DNA from: Promethearchaeota archaeon
GTDB lineage: Archaea > Asgardarchaeota > Lokiarchaeia > Sigyniarchaeales > SOKP01
Direction of reading: 5' to 3'
Assembly (NCBI GenBank): GCA_016926735.1
Contig: JAFGOA010000014.1
Span: 1 to 64,000, forward strand
Length of the DNA stretch: 64,000 nucleotides
Part shown: piece by piece, positions 10,274-19,903 of the stretch
Numbering within the stretch: position 1 is the first letter of the stretch
Layout of the letters: every line of letters begins with the position of its first letter
The notes under the pieces: generated by a model
The model's input: the letters and a program-made list of their open reading frames with translations, nothing else
Told to the model about the DNA's origin: nothing
The model's database searches: none
Position numbers and translations under genes: made by a program

Positions 10274-11190
10274 TGCCTAATCGATTTTGTGCTATTTGTG
10301 GGAGAGAAATTAATACTTATTCACCTCATTTTAGTATGTGTTATAAATGTTATTTAAAGGAGCATCCTTTATTTGAGATACCAGATAAAATTTCAATTAA
10401 AGTATGTTTAGATTGTCTTAAATATACTAAAAAAGAAGACTGGATTGATCCACAAATCAAAGATTTAGATTATATTATCAAAGATGCAATAGAAAGATTT
10501 ATTCTTAAAATTTATCTAAAAAAAGCAACTATAGATTTTAATATGGTTTTAGATGAGAGTAGTGCTATTTATTCTTCTAAGGATCTACTTAAATCAATAA
10601 ATGTAAAGATAACAGGAATTTTAAAAGAAAATATAAGTATTGAATCTTCACAATGGATACAAGTAATTATTGAATATGAATTATGTAAAAATTGTGTAAA
10701 TCTAAGGGGAGGCTCTTATTTTCTTTCCATAATTCAACTGCGTATTATTGATGAAAAATATCTATCTATAATTGAAGAAGCATTAGATAAAATTGAAAAT
10801 TATGTAAAAAGTATATTCATAAAGGAACAAAGACATTATATCTCCAAAATTACCAATGAAAAAAATGGGATTGATTTATTTTTGAGTACTAATGAATTAA
10901 TGAATTATATTATATCCTTTCTAAGAGGAAATTACCATTTTATTCTTAAAAGATCAAAAAAATTAGTAGGAAGAGATATTCAAAGAGGTAAAAATTTATA
11001 TCGATTAAAATCACTCATAAAATTTTTACCTTTTGGAAAAAACGATACAATTATAATAAAAAATAAAAAATATCAAATTGATACAATCATAAAAAATAAA
11101 GTCATCCTAAAGGATGAGAATCATATTAAATATACAAAAGATTTTGATTATTTCTTTAATGAACCGATTAAAATAATAAAAGATAAATAA
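10273..11190 (+). CDS. NMD3-like protein
   Basis: N-terminal Cys pairs (CAICGRE...CYKCYLKEHPL, VCLDCLKY...CKNC). GTG start overlapping the upstream stop. Confidence 0.8.
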   Translation: MPNRFCAICGREINTYSPHFSMCYKCYLKEHPLFEIPDKISIKVCLDCLKYTKKEDWIDPQIKDLDYIIKDAIERFILKIYLKKATIDFNMVLDESSAIYSSKDLLKSINVKITGILKENISIESSQWIQVIIEYELCKNCVNLRGGSYFLSIIQLRIIDEKYLSIIEEALDKIENYVKSIFIKEQRHYISKITNEKNGIDLFLSTNELMNYIISFLRGNYHFILKRSKKLVGRDIQRGKNLYRLKSLIKFLPFGKNDTIIIKNKKYQIDTIIKNKVILKDENHIKYTKDFDYFFNEPIKIIKDK

Positions 11191-11199
11191 GTTGATCAG

Positions 11200-12042
11200 A
11201 TGAATTTTGATGAAGAAGATTTTGAATATGAAAAAAAAGAAATAAATAAGGAATCAGGATTTCTTGAAAAAAATATAGACAATATGATAAAAAAAAAAAT
11301 AGATAATAAAAGAATAAAAAATATTGATAAGACAAAGAAAAGAGCTGTGATTGAAGCAGTTTTTGATGAAAGAACAATCTGGGAATTAGGAAGACTAATA
11401 AAGAATGACATTATTCATCATATTGAAGGAATCATCTCCGCTGGAAAAGAAGCTAATGTATATCTTGGATATGATTGTGATGAGAAAGAAATAGCACTTA
11501 AAATTTATAAAATTGATAATAACATTTCTAAATGGATGAGAAACTATATTATTGGGGATCCCAGATTTAAAAATATTCCTAATAATACATCAAAAATTAT
11601 CTATCTATGGGCAACTAAAGAGTATAAAAACCTTAAAAGGGCATATAAATCAGATCTTAAGGTTCCTAAACCGATATATGTTAAGAAAAATATACTTATT
11701 ATGGAATATATCGGCATTGGACCTAATCCTGCCCCACGATTAAAAGATATTAAGAATCCACCTAATATTGGGAATATTATGGAAAATATTCTTCAATTCA
11801 TAAAAATTCTCTATCAAAAGGCAAATCTAGTTCATGGAGATCTATCTGAATTTAATATTCTTTTTCATAATCAAACTCCAATCATGATTGATATATCTCA
11901 AGGTGTATCTATACATCATCCAAAGGCAGAAATCTTTTTGGTAAGAGATATTAAAAACATTTTTAATTATTTTGAGAAATTTGAGATTGTACTTCCTGAT
12001 CCAGAAACCTTTTACTATGAGATAATTAAGACACAAAAATAA
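11200..12042 (+). CDS. rio1: RIO1-type serine/threonine protein kinase
   Basis: ISAGKEANVYLGY, IALKIYKID, LVHGDLSEFNILFH, IDISQGVSIHHPKA. Confidence 0.93.
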   Translation: MNFDEEDFEYEKKEINKESGFLEKNIDNMIKKKIDNKRIKNIDKTKKRAVIEAVFDERTIWELGRLIKNDIIHHIEGIISAGKEANVYLGYDCDEKEIALKIYKIDNNISKWMRNYIIGDPRFKNIPNNTSKIIYLWATKEYKNLKRAYKSDLKVPKPIYVKKNILIMEYIGIGPNPAPRLKDIKNPPNIGNIMENILQFIKILYQKANLVHGDLSEFNILFHNQTPIMIDISQGVSIHHPKAEIFLVRDIKNIFNYFEKFEIVLPDPETFYYEIIKTQK

Positions 12043-12166
12043 AATATTTTTATTATAAATTATTCCACTAAACCGTCTAAAATTATCTAATCCATAAAAT
12101 TAAAATTTGATTTAACTTTATAAAATTTGATATAAATTTATTATCTTCATTTGTATTTTTAAAAAT

Positions 12167-12266
12167 GCCAAGGTCGCTTAGCCCGGTTGGATAATAAACT
12201 TTATATTATACCGAAAGCGTCAGCCTGCAGAGTTGATTTGCGGGGGTTCAAATCCCTCCCTTGGCT
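12167..12266 (+). tRNA. tRNA-Cys (GCA) with an intron in the D-loop
   Basis: Acceptor GCCAAGG/CCTTGGC; anticodon stem-loop TCAGC-CTGCAGA-GTTGA (anticodon GCA); T-arm GGGGG-TTCAAAT-CCCTC; discriminator T typical of tRNA-Cys; extra ~23-26 nt in the D-loop. Confidence 0.88.
12190..12215 (+). other. tRNA-Cys D-loop intron (boundaries approximate)
   Basis: Central helix CGGT (12184-12187)/ACCG (12210-12213), bulges TGG and AAA, inner helix ATAATA/TATTAT. Outer helix is weak, so boundaries may shift by a few nt. Confidence 0.65.
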
Positions 12267-12309
12267 TTTATTTTGATATTAAGAATTTTTAAAATAAATC
12301 CAGTTTTTT

Positions 12310-13650
12310 CTATTTTTGTTTTTCCCATTTTTTTAAATATGTTACTTCTGAAAGGGTTGATCCTCTCTTTATCTCTTCACGGAATCGATTTTCTTTCTCA
12401 TATACATCAATTGCACGATTTGCGATCTCTTGTGCTTTCTTTTGGGGGATTACTACAACACCGGAAACGTCTCCAATAATCCAATCCCCAGGATCAACTT
12501 TTTGACCTGCACAAATAATACTTGTGTTTATCTCTCCGAATCCTCTGGGTTCTCCTGCTGTTGGTGTAAAATATTTAGCATAAATTGGTAATTTAATTTT
12601 TCTTATATCATCTATATCTCTAACTGCTCCATCAATTACCACACCCGCTATTTCTTTAATTTTACAACTCCAAGAAGCAAGTTCTCCCCATACAGCATCT
12701 TTTCCTTCACAAGCATCAATAACTATTACGTCTCCCTTTTTTGCTATCTCTATAGCCTCAACAGGTTTACACCAATCTCCATTATAAGTTCTGACAGTAA
12801 TAGCAGGACCAACAAACTTAAAAGGATGGTCTTCTGTTCCAATCCATACAGGATTTAACCCCTTCATTTCTCCTGAACGATGCATAGCATCCGAAATATT
12901 AGGTGTAGATACAAGCATTAATGCTTTTCTTATTTCATTTTCATTGTATTTTTTAAAAAGTTCTGATTCGATTGGTTTTGCAGTTTCTATTGCTTTTTTT
13001 ATTTTTGCTGCGGTAATTTCTGGATTTTCTGATTTATAAAATGCTCCTCCTACAACTACAATATCTACCCCAATTTCTTTTGCCTTCGCAGCCGTTTCAC
13101 TATTTATCCCTCCTGCTACTGCAATCCAAGTAGAATGATTCAACTTTTCTTTTAGTTTTTTAGCAATTTCAAGTGTTTTTTCGCCACCATATATTGTCTG
13201 TTGATCAATACCAACATGAGAACAAATCATATTGACTCCTAAATTTTCAAGTTCTAATGCTCTTTCTATTAATTTATCCTTAGGGATATCTATCGTATCA
13301 CAGCCTAATAATACACCATATTTACTCGCTGCTTCCACAGCTTCCTTAATTGATGCATCATCACTTCCTCCTAACATTAATACTATATTTGCCCCTGATT
13401 TTGCTGCCATCTCAATCTCAATAGAACCTCCATCTACAGTTTTCATATCAGCAATTATAACTTTATCTGGAAAAGTCTTTCTTAATTCTCTTATAGCATT
13501 CATTCCTTCAGATTTAATTAATGGTGTTCCTGCTTCTATCCATTCAACACCACCTTTAATAGATTCCTCTGCAATCTCTAAAGCTCTCTTTAAATTAATT
13601 ACATCTAGTGCAATTTGGAGAAATGGTTTATTTTCTCTTTTTCTTATCAA
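12310..13650 (-). CDS. Fused 3-hexulose-6-phosphate synthase / RraA-like (RNase E regulator/demethylmenaquinone methyltransferase-like) protein
   Basis: N-terminal HPS domain (LQIALDVINLKRALEIAEE, EAGTPLIKSEGM, VIIADMKTVDGG) and C-terminal RraA-like domain (GDVIVIDACEGKDAVWGELAS...GVVIDGAVRDIDDI). Confidence 0.88.
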   Translation of the reverse strand: MIRKRENKPFLQIALDVINLKRALEIAEESIKGGVEWIEAGTPLIKSEGMNAIRELRKTFPDKVIIADMKTVDGGSIEIEMAAKSGANIVLMLGGSDDASIKEAVEAASKYGVLLGCDTIDIPKDKLIERALELENLGVNMICSHVGIDQQTIYGGEKTLEIAKKLKEKLNHSTWIAVAGGINSETAAKAKEIGVDIVVVGGAFYKSENPEITAAKIKKAIETAKPIESELFKKYNENEIRKALMLVSTPNISDAMHRSGEMKGLNPVWIGTEDHPFKFVGPAITVRTYNGDWCKPVEAIEIAKKGDVIVIDACEGKDAVWGELASWSCKIKEIAGVVIDGAVRDIDDIRKIKLPIYAKYFTPTAGEPRGFGEINTSIICAGQKVDPGDWIIGDVSGVVVIPQKKAQEIANRAIDVYEKENRFREEIKRGSTLSEVTYLKKWEKQK

Positions 13651-13993
13651 GATTATTTACCTAAATGGTTCTTATTAATAAAATCTTATAGCTCTTTTAT
13701 TATTAATCTTCTAAAAGAAAAAAATTTTACTACTATCACTAAAAAAAATCAAAGTTACTTACAAACAGTAGTTCATTTTTCTCTTTCAATAATTTTTAAT
13801 ACTTAGATTTGTATATTTTAATTAAAAGAATATTGATTTTATAAGAATGATATACTGATCTAAATCGTATTTATCTAAAAATAATAATAAATAATAAACT
13901 TTTAAAAAAGTTATAATATTTATTTAATGGTAATTATAGGATTATATAAAAAAGTAATTTTACATAAGAATAAGTATAAAAGGTTAGCTAAAG

Positions 13994-15706
13994 ATGACTG
14001 AGGATTATGATTATTTATTCAAATCTATTGTTGTAGGAGATGGAGGTGTTGGAAAAACTGCTATGACATTAAGATTTAGCAAGGGATTCTTTACAGAAGA
14101 TTATAAGATGACCATTGGAGTTGACTTTCATGTAAGAACAATAAACGTTGAAACAGATGAAGAAACAATAAGAGCAAAATTACAAATATGGGATACGGGA
14201 GGACAAGAACGATTTAGTTCAATTCGTCCGATGTATTATAGAGGCGCTTTAGGAGCATTATTAATGTTTGATTTAACTAATCTACCCAGTTTTGAACATC
14301 TTCCACAATGGATAGAAGAAGTACGTGCAAATGTACAAAATGAAGTTCCTTTACTTTTAGTAGGAAATAAATGCGATTTAATTGATCAAAGAGCAGTAAC
14401 CTTAGAAGAAATAGATACATTCACACGAGATTTTAATTTATATTATATGGAAGCTTCAGCAAAAACTGGGGATAATGTAGGTGATTGTTTTCAAATTTTA
14501 GCATGTTTAATGATTGGTAATGGTGTACCCGAAAAATTAATAGCTGAAGGAAATGTTTGTGCTCCTGGATATGTTTTATCATCACCTGCTATGGGACAAC
14601 AACCATCTATTGCTTCCAATGAAGTCTATGATCAATACAACAGTCCTGAAACAACAATTCCAATTACTTCAGAATATAACTCTTTTGAACCAGAACCTGA
14701 GACAGAGTATTCTCTTCCTCAAGAACCAAAATATATTTCTTCTCAAGATAATTATATGTTCCCTAAAGAAAAAATAACTTATTCTTCTGATACAGTAGAG
14801 AGTCAATCCTCGATTTCTCAAACTTCCTCCTATAAAACTGAAGCAGAAAAGATAAAGGATGATTTAAGATCTCTTATCAGAGAAGAAAAAGAACCCGATG
14901 TTCCAATTCCCGAAATGCCAAAAGAAGAACCAAAAATTATACCTGATTTCGATTTTAAGACTCCAGATGAAATATTAGCAGAACAATCTCAACCATCTGA
15001 AACTTTTAAACCAAAAGCAATACCATTTTCTTCAAATGCACCTATTCCAACAACTGCTCCTAAAGATTTTATATCCGAAAACACAATTGGTATTAGCGAA
15101 TCATCAATAGAAAAAGCACCTCCATTTGTTTTTGATCAACCAAGTGAATCAGCAGAATCTTTAAAAGAACCATCTAATTCATTATTTGATTATATACCCG
15201 AACCAATTGAAAGTCCTAAAAAAGCAAAGAAGAAAGCTAAGAAGAAAAAGAAAGAAGAAGAAAAGGAAAAGGAAAGAAAAGAAAAGGAAAAGGAAAGAAA
15301 AGAAAAGGAAAGAAAAGAAAAGAAGAAAAAGGAGAAAAAAGAAGCTGTAAAAATGAAACCTTCATTAGAAGAACCAATCCCTAAAGAAATCACAAAGAAG
15401 GAAAACCTACCCTCTTTATTTGAAACATTATATCAAAAAACTGCTACTTATCAAGGAGAAGAGAATGCTCAACATGCTGCGTTTATACCCTTTTCAGGAA
15501 CTAGAGTTACAGATATGTCTTCTGATATAGGAATTATTCCAAATATAGAAGATTTTAATAATACCTCGAATAATTATCCTTCTTATACTGATAATTTAAA
15601 TTCAATTCCTTCCTATAATGAAAAAAAAATAACATGTTCTAATTGCGGCTCTCAAGTATCTCCAGAATATGCTTTTTGTAATAAATGTGGTTCTAAATTA
15701 GGGTAA
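13994..15706 (+). CDS. Rab-like small GTPase with long low-complexity C-terminal extension and terminal zinc ribbon
   Basis: G1 GDGGVGKT, Rab-type TIGVDFHV, G3 WDTGGQERF, G4 NKCD, G5 EASAK; K/E-rich tract near 15217-15345; CSNCGSQVSPEYAFCNKCGSKLG at the C-terminus. Confidence 0.93.
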   Translation: MTEDYDYLFKSIVVGDGGVGKTAMTLRFSKGFFTEDYKMTIGVDFHVRTINVETDEETIRAKLQIWDTGGQERFSSIRPMYYRGALGALLMFDLTNLPSFEHLPQWIEEVRANVQNEVPLLLVGNKCDLIDQRAVTLEEIDTFTRDFNLYYMEASAKTGDNVGDCFQILACLMIGNGVPEKLIAEGNVCAPGYVLSSPAMGQQPSIASNEVYDQYNSPETTIPITSEYNSFEPEPETEYSLPQEPKYISSQDNYMFPKEKITYSSDTVESQSSISQTSSYKTEAEKIKDDLRSLIREEKEPDVPIPEMPKEEPKIIPDFDFKTPDEILAEQSQPSETFKPKAIPFSSNAPIPTTAPKDFISENTIGISESSIEKAPPFVFDQPSESAESLKEPSNSLFDYIPEPIESPKKAKKKAKKKKKEEEKEKERKEKEKERKEKERKEKKKKEKKEAVKMKPSLEEPIPKEITKKENLPSLFETLYQKTATYQGEENAQHAAFIPFSGTRVTDMSSDIGIIPNIEDFNNTSNNYPSYTDNLNSIPSYNEKKITCSNCGSQVSPEYAFCNKCGSKLG

Positions 15707-15722
15707 TAGATAAAAAAAATAA

Positions 15723-16487
15723 TTATTCAATCCTATGTCCACAAATAGGGCATATATTCCACATTTTTTTAATTTTTGAATAACAATTAGGACAATCTTT
15801 TAGATCTGGATCTTTTTCTGTCTGAGGTAATCCAAATATAGTAAGATCTTTCATATCTTTAAAAAATTCTTTTGGATTTTCAATATATTCGGGAGCAATT
15901 TCATTTTGATTATTTGTTTGATCATTATAAATCACAGGTTGTTCTGATTTTATTTCATTGCTAGGTTTGAAATATTCTTCAGGTCTTTGTGGTATATTTT
16001 TTTCTGGTTCATTAAGTTCCTGTTTTTGTACGTCCTTAGGATCTTCCACAGTTGTACCTACTTTGTATATAAAATAGTTTTCCTCATTATTTTCAATAAT
16101 AATTTCTCCATTTCTAAGAATTACTTCAATATAATATATAATCTTTGCACCAATTGGTACTTCGATAATTTCTGCTAAATAATAATCAGTTTTATATTCC
16201 ATTTTTATCTTATACCATGATTTTCCTTGATCCCCGCTAAAAATTAAATTAACTGTATCAATTGGTTCCTTAAAATCTTCTTCAGTAATTTTTGCAACTA
16301 TTTTTACATTCTTTTTTGTAAATAATTCCTTCTCATGTGTCTCTTTTCCTTCTTCCATATCCCACGCAGTACCACAACTAGGACAAGAAACGAACCAATT
16401 TGGATATTCTTTATTACAATTAGAGCATGTCTTTGTAAAGAATCTTGCAGTCTTTATTCCAAGCTTAGATTTTTTTTCTTTACCCAT
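15723..16487 (-). CDS. Hypothetical protein with N- and C-terminal zinc ribbons flanking a beta-rich domain
   Basis: CSNCNKEYPNWFVSCPSCGTAW at the N-terminus, CPNCYSKIKKMWNICPICGHRIE at the C-terminus; beta-sandwich-like middle (VNLIFSGDQGKSWYKIKMEY). Confidence 0.7.
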   Translation of the reverse strand: MGKEKKSKLGIKTARFFTKTCSNCNKEYPNWFVSCPSCGTAWDMEEGKETHEKELFTKKNVKIVAKITEEDFKEPIDTVNLIFSGDQGKSWYKIKMEYKTDYYLAEIIEVPIGAKIIYYIEVILRNGEIIIENNEENYFIYKVGTTVEDPKDVQKQELNEPEKNIPQRPEEYFKPSNEIKSEQPVIYNDQTNNQNEIAPEYIENPKEFFKDMKDLTIFGLPQTEKDPDLKDCPNCYSKIKKMWNICPICGHRIE

Positions 16488-16631
16488 TATTAATAGCCAT
16501 AAAAAATTTTTAATTAAGATAGAAAATTGATTTATCCATATATATTTTCACAAGATTTTATTAAAATCTTGGGAATTTTAATAAAATTCTTTACATTACT
16601 AATGATAAAGCATTATTGAAATAGATTTATT

Positions 16632-17222
16632 ATGATAATTAAAAAAGAATATATTAAAAATATCTTAGATACGTTTGATGATTTAATTGATATAAAGATT
16701 ATTATAAGAGAAAGTTCACCAGATTATAAGCTGAATGATTTATTACAAAATAAATTTATTTATTCATTAAATTCGATAAAGAATAAGCTTAATCCCATTT
16801 TTTCAACATATTTAAGTAATTTTAATTCAAAAAAATATATAAATAATCAAAGAAACTCACTTGATCAAATAAGAAATATTTTCAAAAAGGGAAATATGGC
16901 TATTATATCCTCAAATTCAGCAAAAAAAATATTGAAAAATTTTGGAATAGATCCAAGACAACTGATTGTAACTGGTGGACCTTTTTTTATGGAAGATTAT
17001 GAAAAAATAAATCCTGGGATTGAAAAAAAATGTAATAGATTGTTAGAAGAAATTAAAAATATAGAATGGTATGATAAAGAACTTTATTTTCTGTGTGAAA
17101 ATCAAAATAAATCTGATAAATTGACTTTGAGAAAATTAGATAAAATTTCTGAGTTAATAAAAAAACCAGTTAAAATAATTGAAATTGAATCATGGAATGA
17201 GTTTAAAGAAGATTTAACCTAA
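16632..17222 (+). CDS. Hypothetical protein, possibly DUF2100-like
   Basis: Intact 196-aa ORF; motif GIDPRQLIVTGGPFFMEDYEKINPGI; family assignment from memory only. Confidence 0.5.
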   Translation: MIIKKEYIKNILDTFDDLIDIKIIIRESSPDYKLNDLLQNKFIYSLNSIKNKLNPIFSTYLSNFNSKKYINNQRNSLDQIRNIFKKGNMAIISSNSAKKILKNFGIDPRQLIVTGGPFFMEDYEKINPGIEKKCNRLLEEIKNIEWYDKELYFLCENQNKSDKLTLRKLDKISELIKKPVKIIEIESWNEFKEDLT

Positions 17223-18377
17223 AACTAATTTTAAATCCTCAATAAATTTAGTTATATGAGGCCTTCTTACATGAGGCATAATAACTGCTCTTATAAGATT
17301 AAAATCATCAAATTTTCCTAGCATCCAATTAAGATTTTTCAATTTCTGATCAATCTCGCATAAATTATAGCCTCTTTCAGGCGTCATTCCAACAACATTC
17401 ATAACAGGATTCACAACTGTCTTAATTCCTTCTATCTCATCAATTTTATCCACTAAATATTGTGTATTCTCCATACATGTTTTAACTATCTTAATAAATC
17501 CATTTCTTCCTAAATTTTTTAATATCGCCCAAAAAGCAATAACAGTACCCCCAGTCCGAGTACCCACAATATGAAGATGTTTAAAATTACCCCCTGCTAA
17601 ATAAGGAATTTCAAATCCAGTTCTATGTAATATTTTTTCATTTCTTATGAATATTCCTCCTGAAGGGATAATACCCATTCCCATTTTATGAGGATCTGCT
17701 GTTATTGAATCAACTTCATTTACTGAAAAATCCCATTTAGGATATGAATATCCTAAATCATCTAAAAAAGGAAGTACAAATCCACCAAAAGCAGCATCTA
17801 CATGAAAGAAAATATTTTTATCCTTTATTAGATCTCCAATTGCTTCTATAGGATCAACCAATCCTAAAGAAGTTGTTCCTGCTATTCCAATAACCCCACA
17901 AGTATTTTTATTTATTAGTGATTCAAAATGTTCTAAATCTAATTGAAAATTTTTATTCAATCTTGCCTTTCTTAATCTTATATTCATTAAATCAGCAGCT
18001 TTATCAAAAGATATATGTGCTGTTATTGGAAGTACGATTTCAGGATTTTTTATATCTGGTCTTAATTTTTTTGCAATCCTAACCGCAATAAGATTTGATT
18101 CAGATCCTCCTGTTGTAAATGACCCTATTATATCTTTACCCTTAAATAAGGCTCCTATTTCAGATACTAGTTCTTTTTCTAATTCAGCTGTTCCTGGGAA
18201 GAGTCCAGGATCACCTAAATTTTTATTTAAATATTTATAATAAATTTCTTTACCAAAATCAAAAGCATTGGTACACATTGACCCTAAGATCGATCCAGAA
18301 TCATATTCAAAATCATTTGACAATTTTTTTTCTAATATATCTATTATTTCTTCCTTACTTATCCCTTTTTTTAACAT
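17214..18377 (-). CDS. mfnA: PLP-dependent L-tyrosine/L-aspartate decarboxylase (MfnA family)
   Basis: FTTGGSESNLIAVRIAKK, HVDAAFGGFVLPFL, ADPHKMGMGIIPSGGIFIRN (PLP lysine), TRTGGTVIAFWA. Confidence 0.88.
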   Translation of the reverse strand: MLKKGISKEEIIDILEKKLSNDFEYDSGSILGSMCTNAFDFGKEIYYKYLNKNLGDPGLFPGTAELEKELVSEIGALFKGKDIIGSFTTGGSESNLIAVRIAKKLRPDIKNPEIVLPITAHISFDKAADLMNIRLRKARLNKNFQLDLEHFESLINKNTCGVIGIAGTTSLGLVDPIEAIGDLIKDKNIFFHVDAAFGGFVLPFLDDLGYSYPKWDFSVNEVDSITADPHKMGMGIIPSGGIFIRNEKILHRTGFEIPYLAGGNFKHLHIVGTRTGGTVIAFWAILKNLGRNGFIKIVKTCMENTQYLVDKIDEIEGIKTVVNPVMNVVGMTPERGYNLCEIDQKLKNLNWMLGKFDDFNLIRAVIMPHVRRPHITKFIEDLKLVLG

Positions 18378-18557
18378 TTCTGGAGTTCTATAATATTAAC
18401 TATTTTGTAATTTTTATGTAGATTAGAAGATAATCTAATTTAAATAAAGTAATAAGAAAATAATTAAATCTTATTATCTCATCTATTATATTAAAAGATT
18501 TATTTCTTAAATATTATATTTTAATTTATTTTAAAATTATATTTTAATCCTTAGGAT

Positions 18558-18875
18558 TTATTCAAACCTGTAATTATCTCTTCTATCAAATTTTTCAATC
18601 GATTTAAGGATCTCTTGACTCAAATCTACCTTATAATGATTTGCTATACAAATTAAAGCAAATAATGTATCTGCTAATTCTGATGCAATATTATCCTTTA
18701 ATTCACAATTTTTTTTTGGTTTAAAACCCTCTTTTGAGTTTATTTCCCTGCTTAATTCTCCTAATTCTTCTATTAATGCTGCTAACATTGCTAAAGGATG
18801 CCAATAACCTCCATGGTTGGTTATCCAAAGATCAACAAGTTTTTGAATATCAGATAATGTATTATTTTTATTCAT
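18558..18875 (-). CDS. MazG-like nucleotide pyrophosphohydrolase
   Basis: ALIEELGELSREI and ELADTLFALICIANHYKVDL motifs. Confidence 0.78.
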   Translation of the reverse strand: MNKNNTLSDIQKLVDLWITNHGGYWHPLAMLAALIEELGELSREINSKEGFKPKKNCELKDNIASELADTLFALICIANHYKVDLSQEILKSIEKFDRRDNYRFE

Positions 18876-18948
18876 AATTCAAACTAAATATAATTTACAT
18901 ATATTTTTAAACAATTAAATAAGAAATAAAAAAAATATAAATAATAAC

Positions 18949-19308
18949 TTACCAGAGATATACTCCCAACGGAAGAATTGTAAAAAGACCTAATAATAAT
19001 AGTCCTAATAACCAATCATTTACTAATTGTTTCTTTTTTTCTCTGTTATTTTTAATATTCCAAACAACTCCAAATGAAAATGCTGAAGCTGTCCCAGTAA
19101 AAGCAAGATATGTAAGACTATAAACATCTGCTTGGATATCTATATATGGTACATCTAAAATAAAATCAAAAATCAACCAAACACCTAAAAAACCAATTAT
19201 GGCTAATAAATATAACCAACCCATAAAAATAATACTTCTTTCTAATCTTATATCTGTTTCATATGAACCAGGAACATTTTGTAAATTCTTCTTTTTATAT
19301 TTTGACAT
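18949..19308 (-). CDS. Small membrane protein, hypothetical
   Basis: Several hydrophobic segments in a 119-aa ORF. Confidence 0.55.
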   Translation of the reverse strand: MSKYKKKNLQNVPGSYETDIRLERSIIFMGWLYLLAIIGFLGVWLIFDFILDVPYIDIQADVYSLTYLAFTGTASAFSFGVVWNIKNNREKKKQLVNDWLLGLLLLGLFTILPLGVYLW

Positions 19309-19384
19309 CTGAGATCTTGTTTGTATTGATTAATATAATTTTAAATGTATTATCATTCTTAATCTTTTTTTTTATCAGAAAAAT

Positions 19385-19903
19385 TTATCTATTCTTAAGT
19401 TGAACGATCGCTTTTGCAATATCACCATCACAATCCCTTAATACGGCTTCAGCTTCATCTTTTCCTACATTTGCTTGAGCTGCTACTAACATAATATCAT
19501 CTTCTGTGATTTTTGGGCTTACTTCTTCATTATCTATAATTTCATTGGATTCTTCTTCAATTATCTCTAAATTTTGATTAATATTTACCTCACCAGGAGA
19601 AAATTCTTCAGATTCTCCAATAATCTGAAAAATTGATTGTCCCATCTGTTCCATTTGAATCACTTCAGGTTGATTAATTACTATTGTTTTATTAGGCCCC
19701 TCGATAATAACTCTAGTTGCTTCTATTTGATCCATATCAATTCCTTGTTGTTGCATCTTTCTTCGCATTGCTCTTGAGCCATATTGTTGTCCTGGTTTCT
19801 TCTTAACAGGAGTTGGTCTTTTTGGTTTATTATTCTGTTTTTTTTGCATTTCTTTTGGTAATTTCATATTATCACACTTTATTTTTTTTTTTGGTTTTAT
19901 CAT
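19385..19903 (-). CDS. nac: Nascent polypeptide-associated complex protein (archaeal NAC-alpha) with C-terminal UBA
   Basis: ATRVIIEGPNKTIVINQPEVIQMEQMGQSIFQIIGE NAC core; ITEDDIMLVAAQANVGKDEAEAVLRDCDGDIAKAIVQL UBA. Confidence 0.92.
   Translation of the reverse strand: MIKPKKKIKCDNMKLPKEMQKKQNNKPKRPTPVKKKPGQQYGSRAMRRKMQQQGIDMDQIEATRVIIEGPNKTIVINQPEVIQMEQMGQSIFQIIGESEEFSPGEVNINQNLEIIEEESNEIIDNEEVSPKITEDDIMLVAAQANVGKDEAEAVLRDCDGDIAKAIVQLKNR

Noticed and set aside
11168-11411. Two minus-strand ORFs (Phe/Ser/Leu-rich)
   Set aside because: Antisense to the K/E-rich N-terminus of RIO1; compositional artefact.
13232-13806. Plus-strand ORFs 13232..13678 and 13615..13806
   Set aside because: Largely antisense to the HPS-RraA gene start; no domain features.
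15190-15393. Minus-strand Phe/Ser-rich ORF
   Set aside because: Antisense to the K/E-rich tract of the Rab-like protein.
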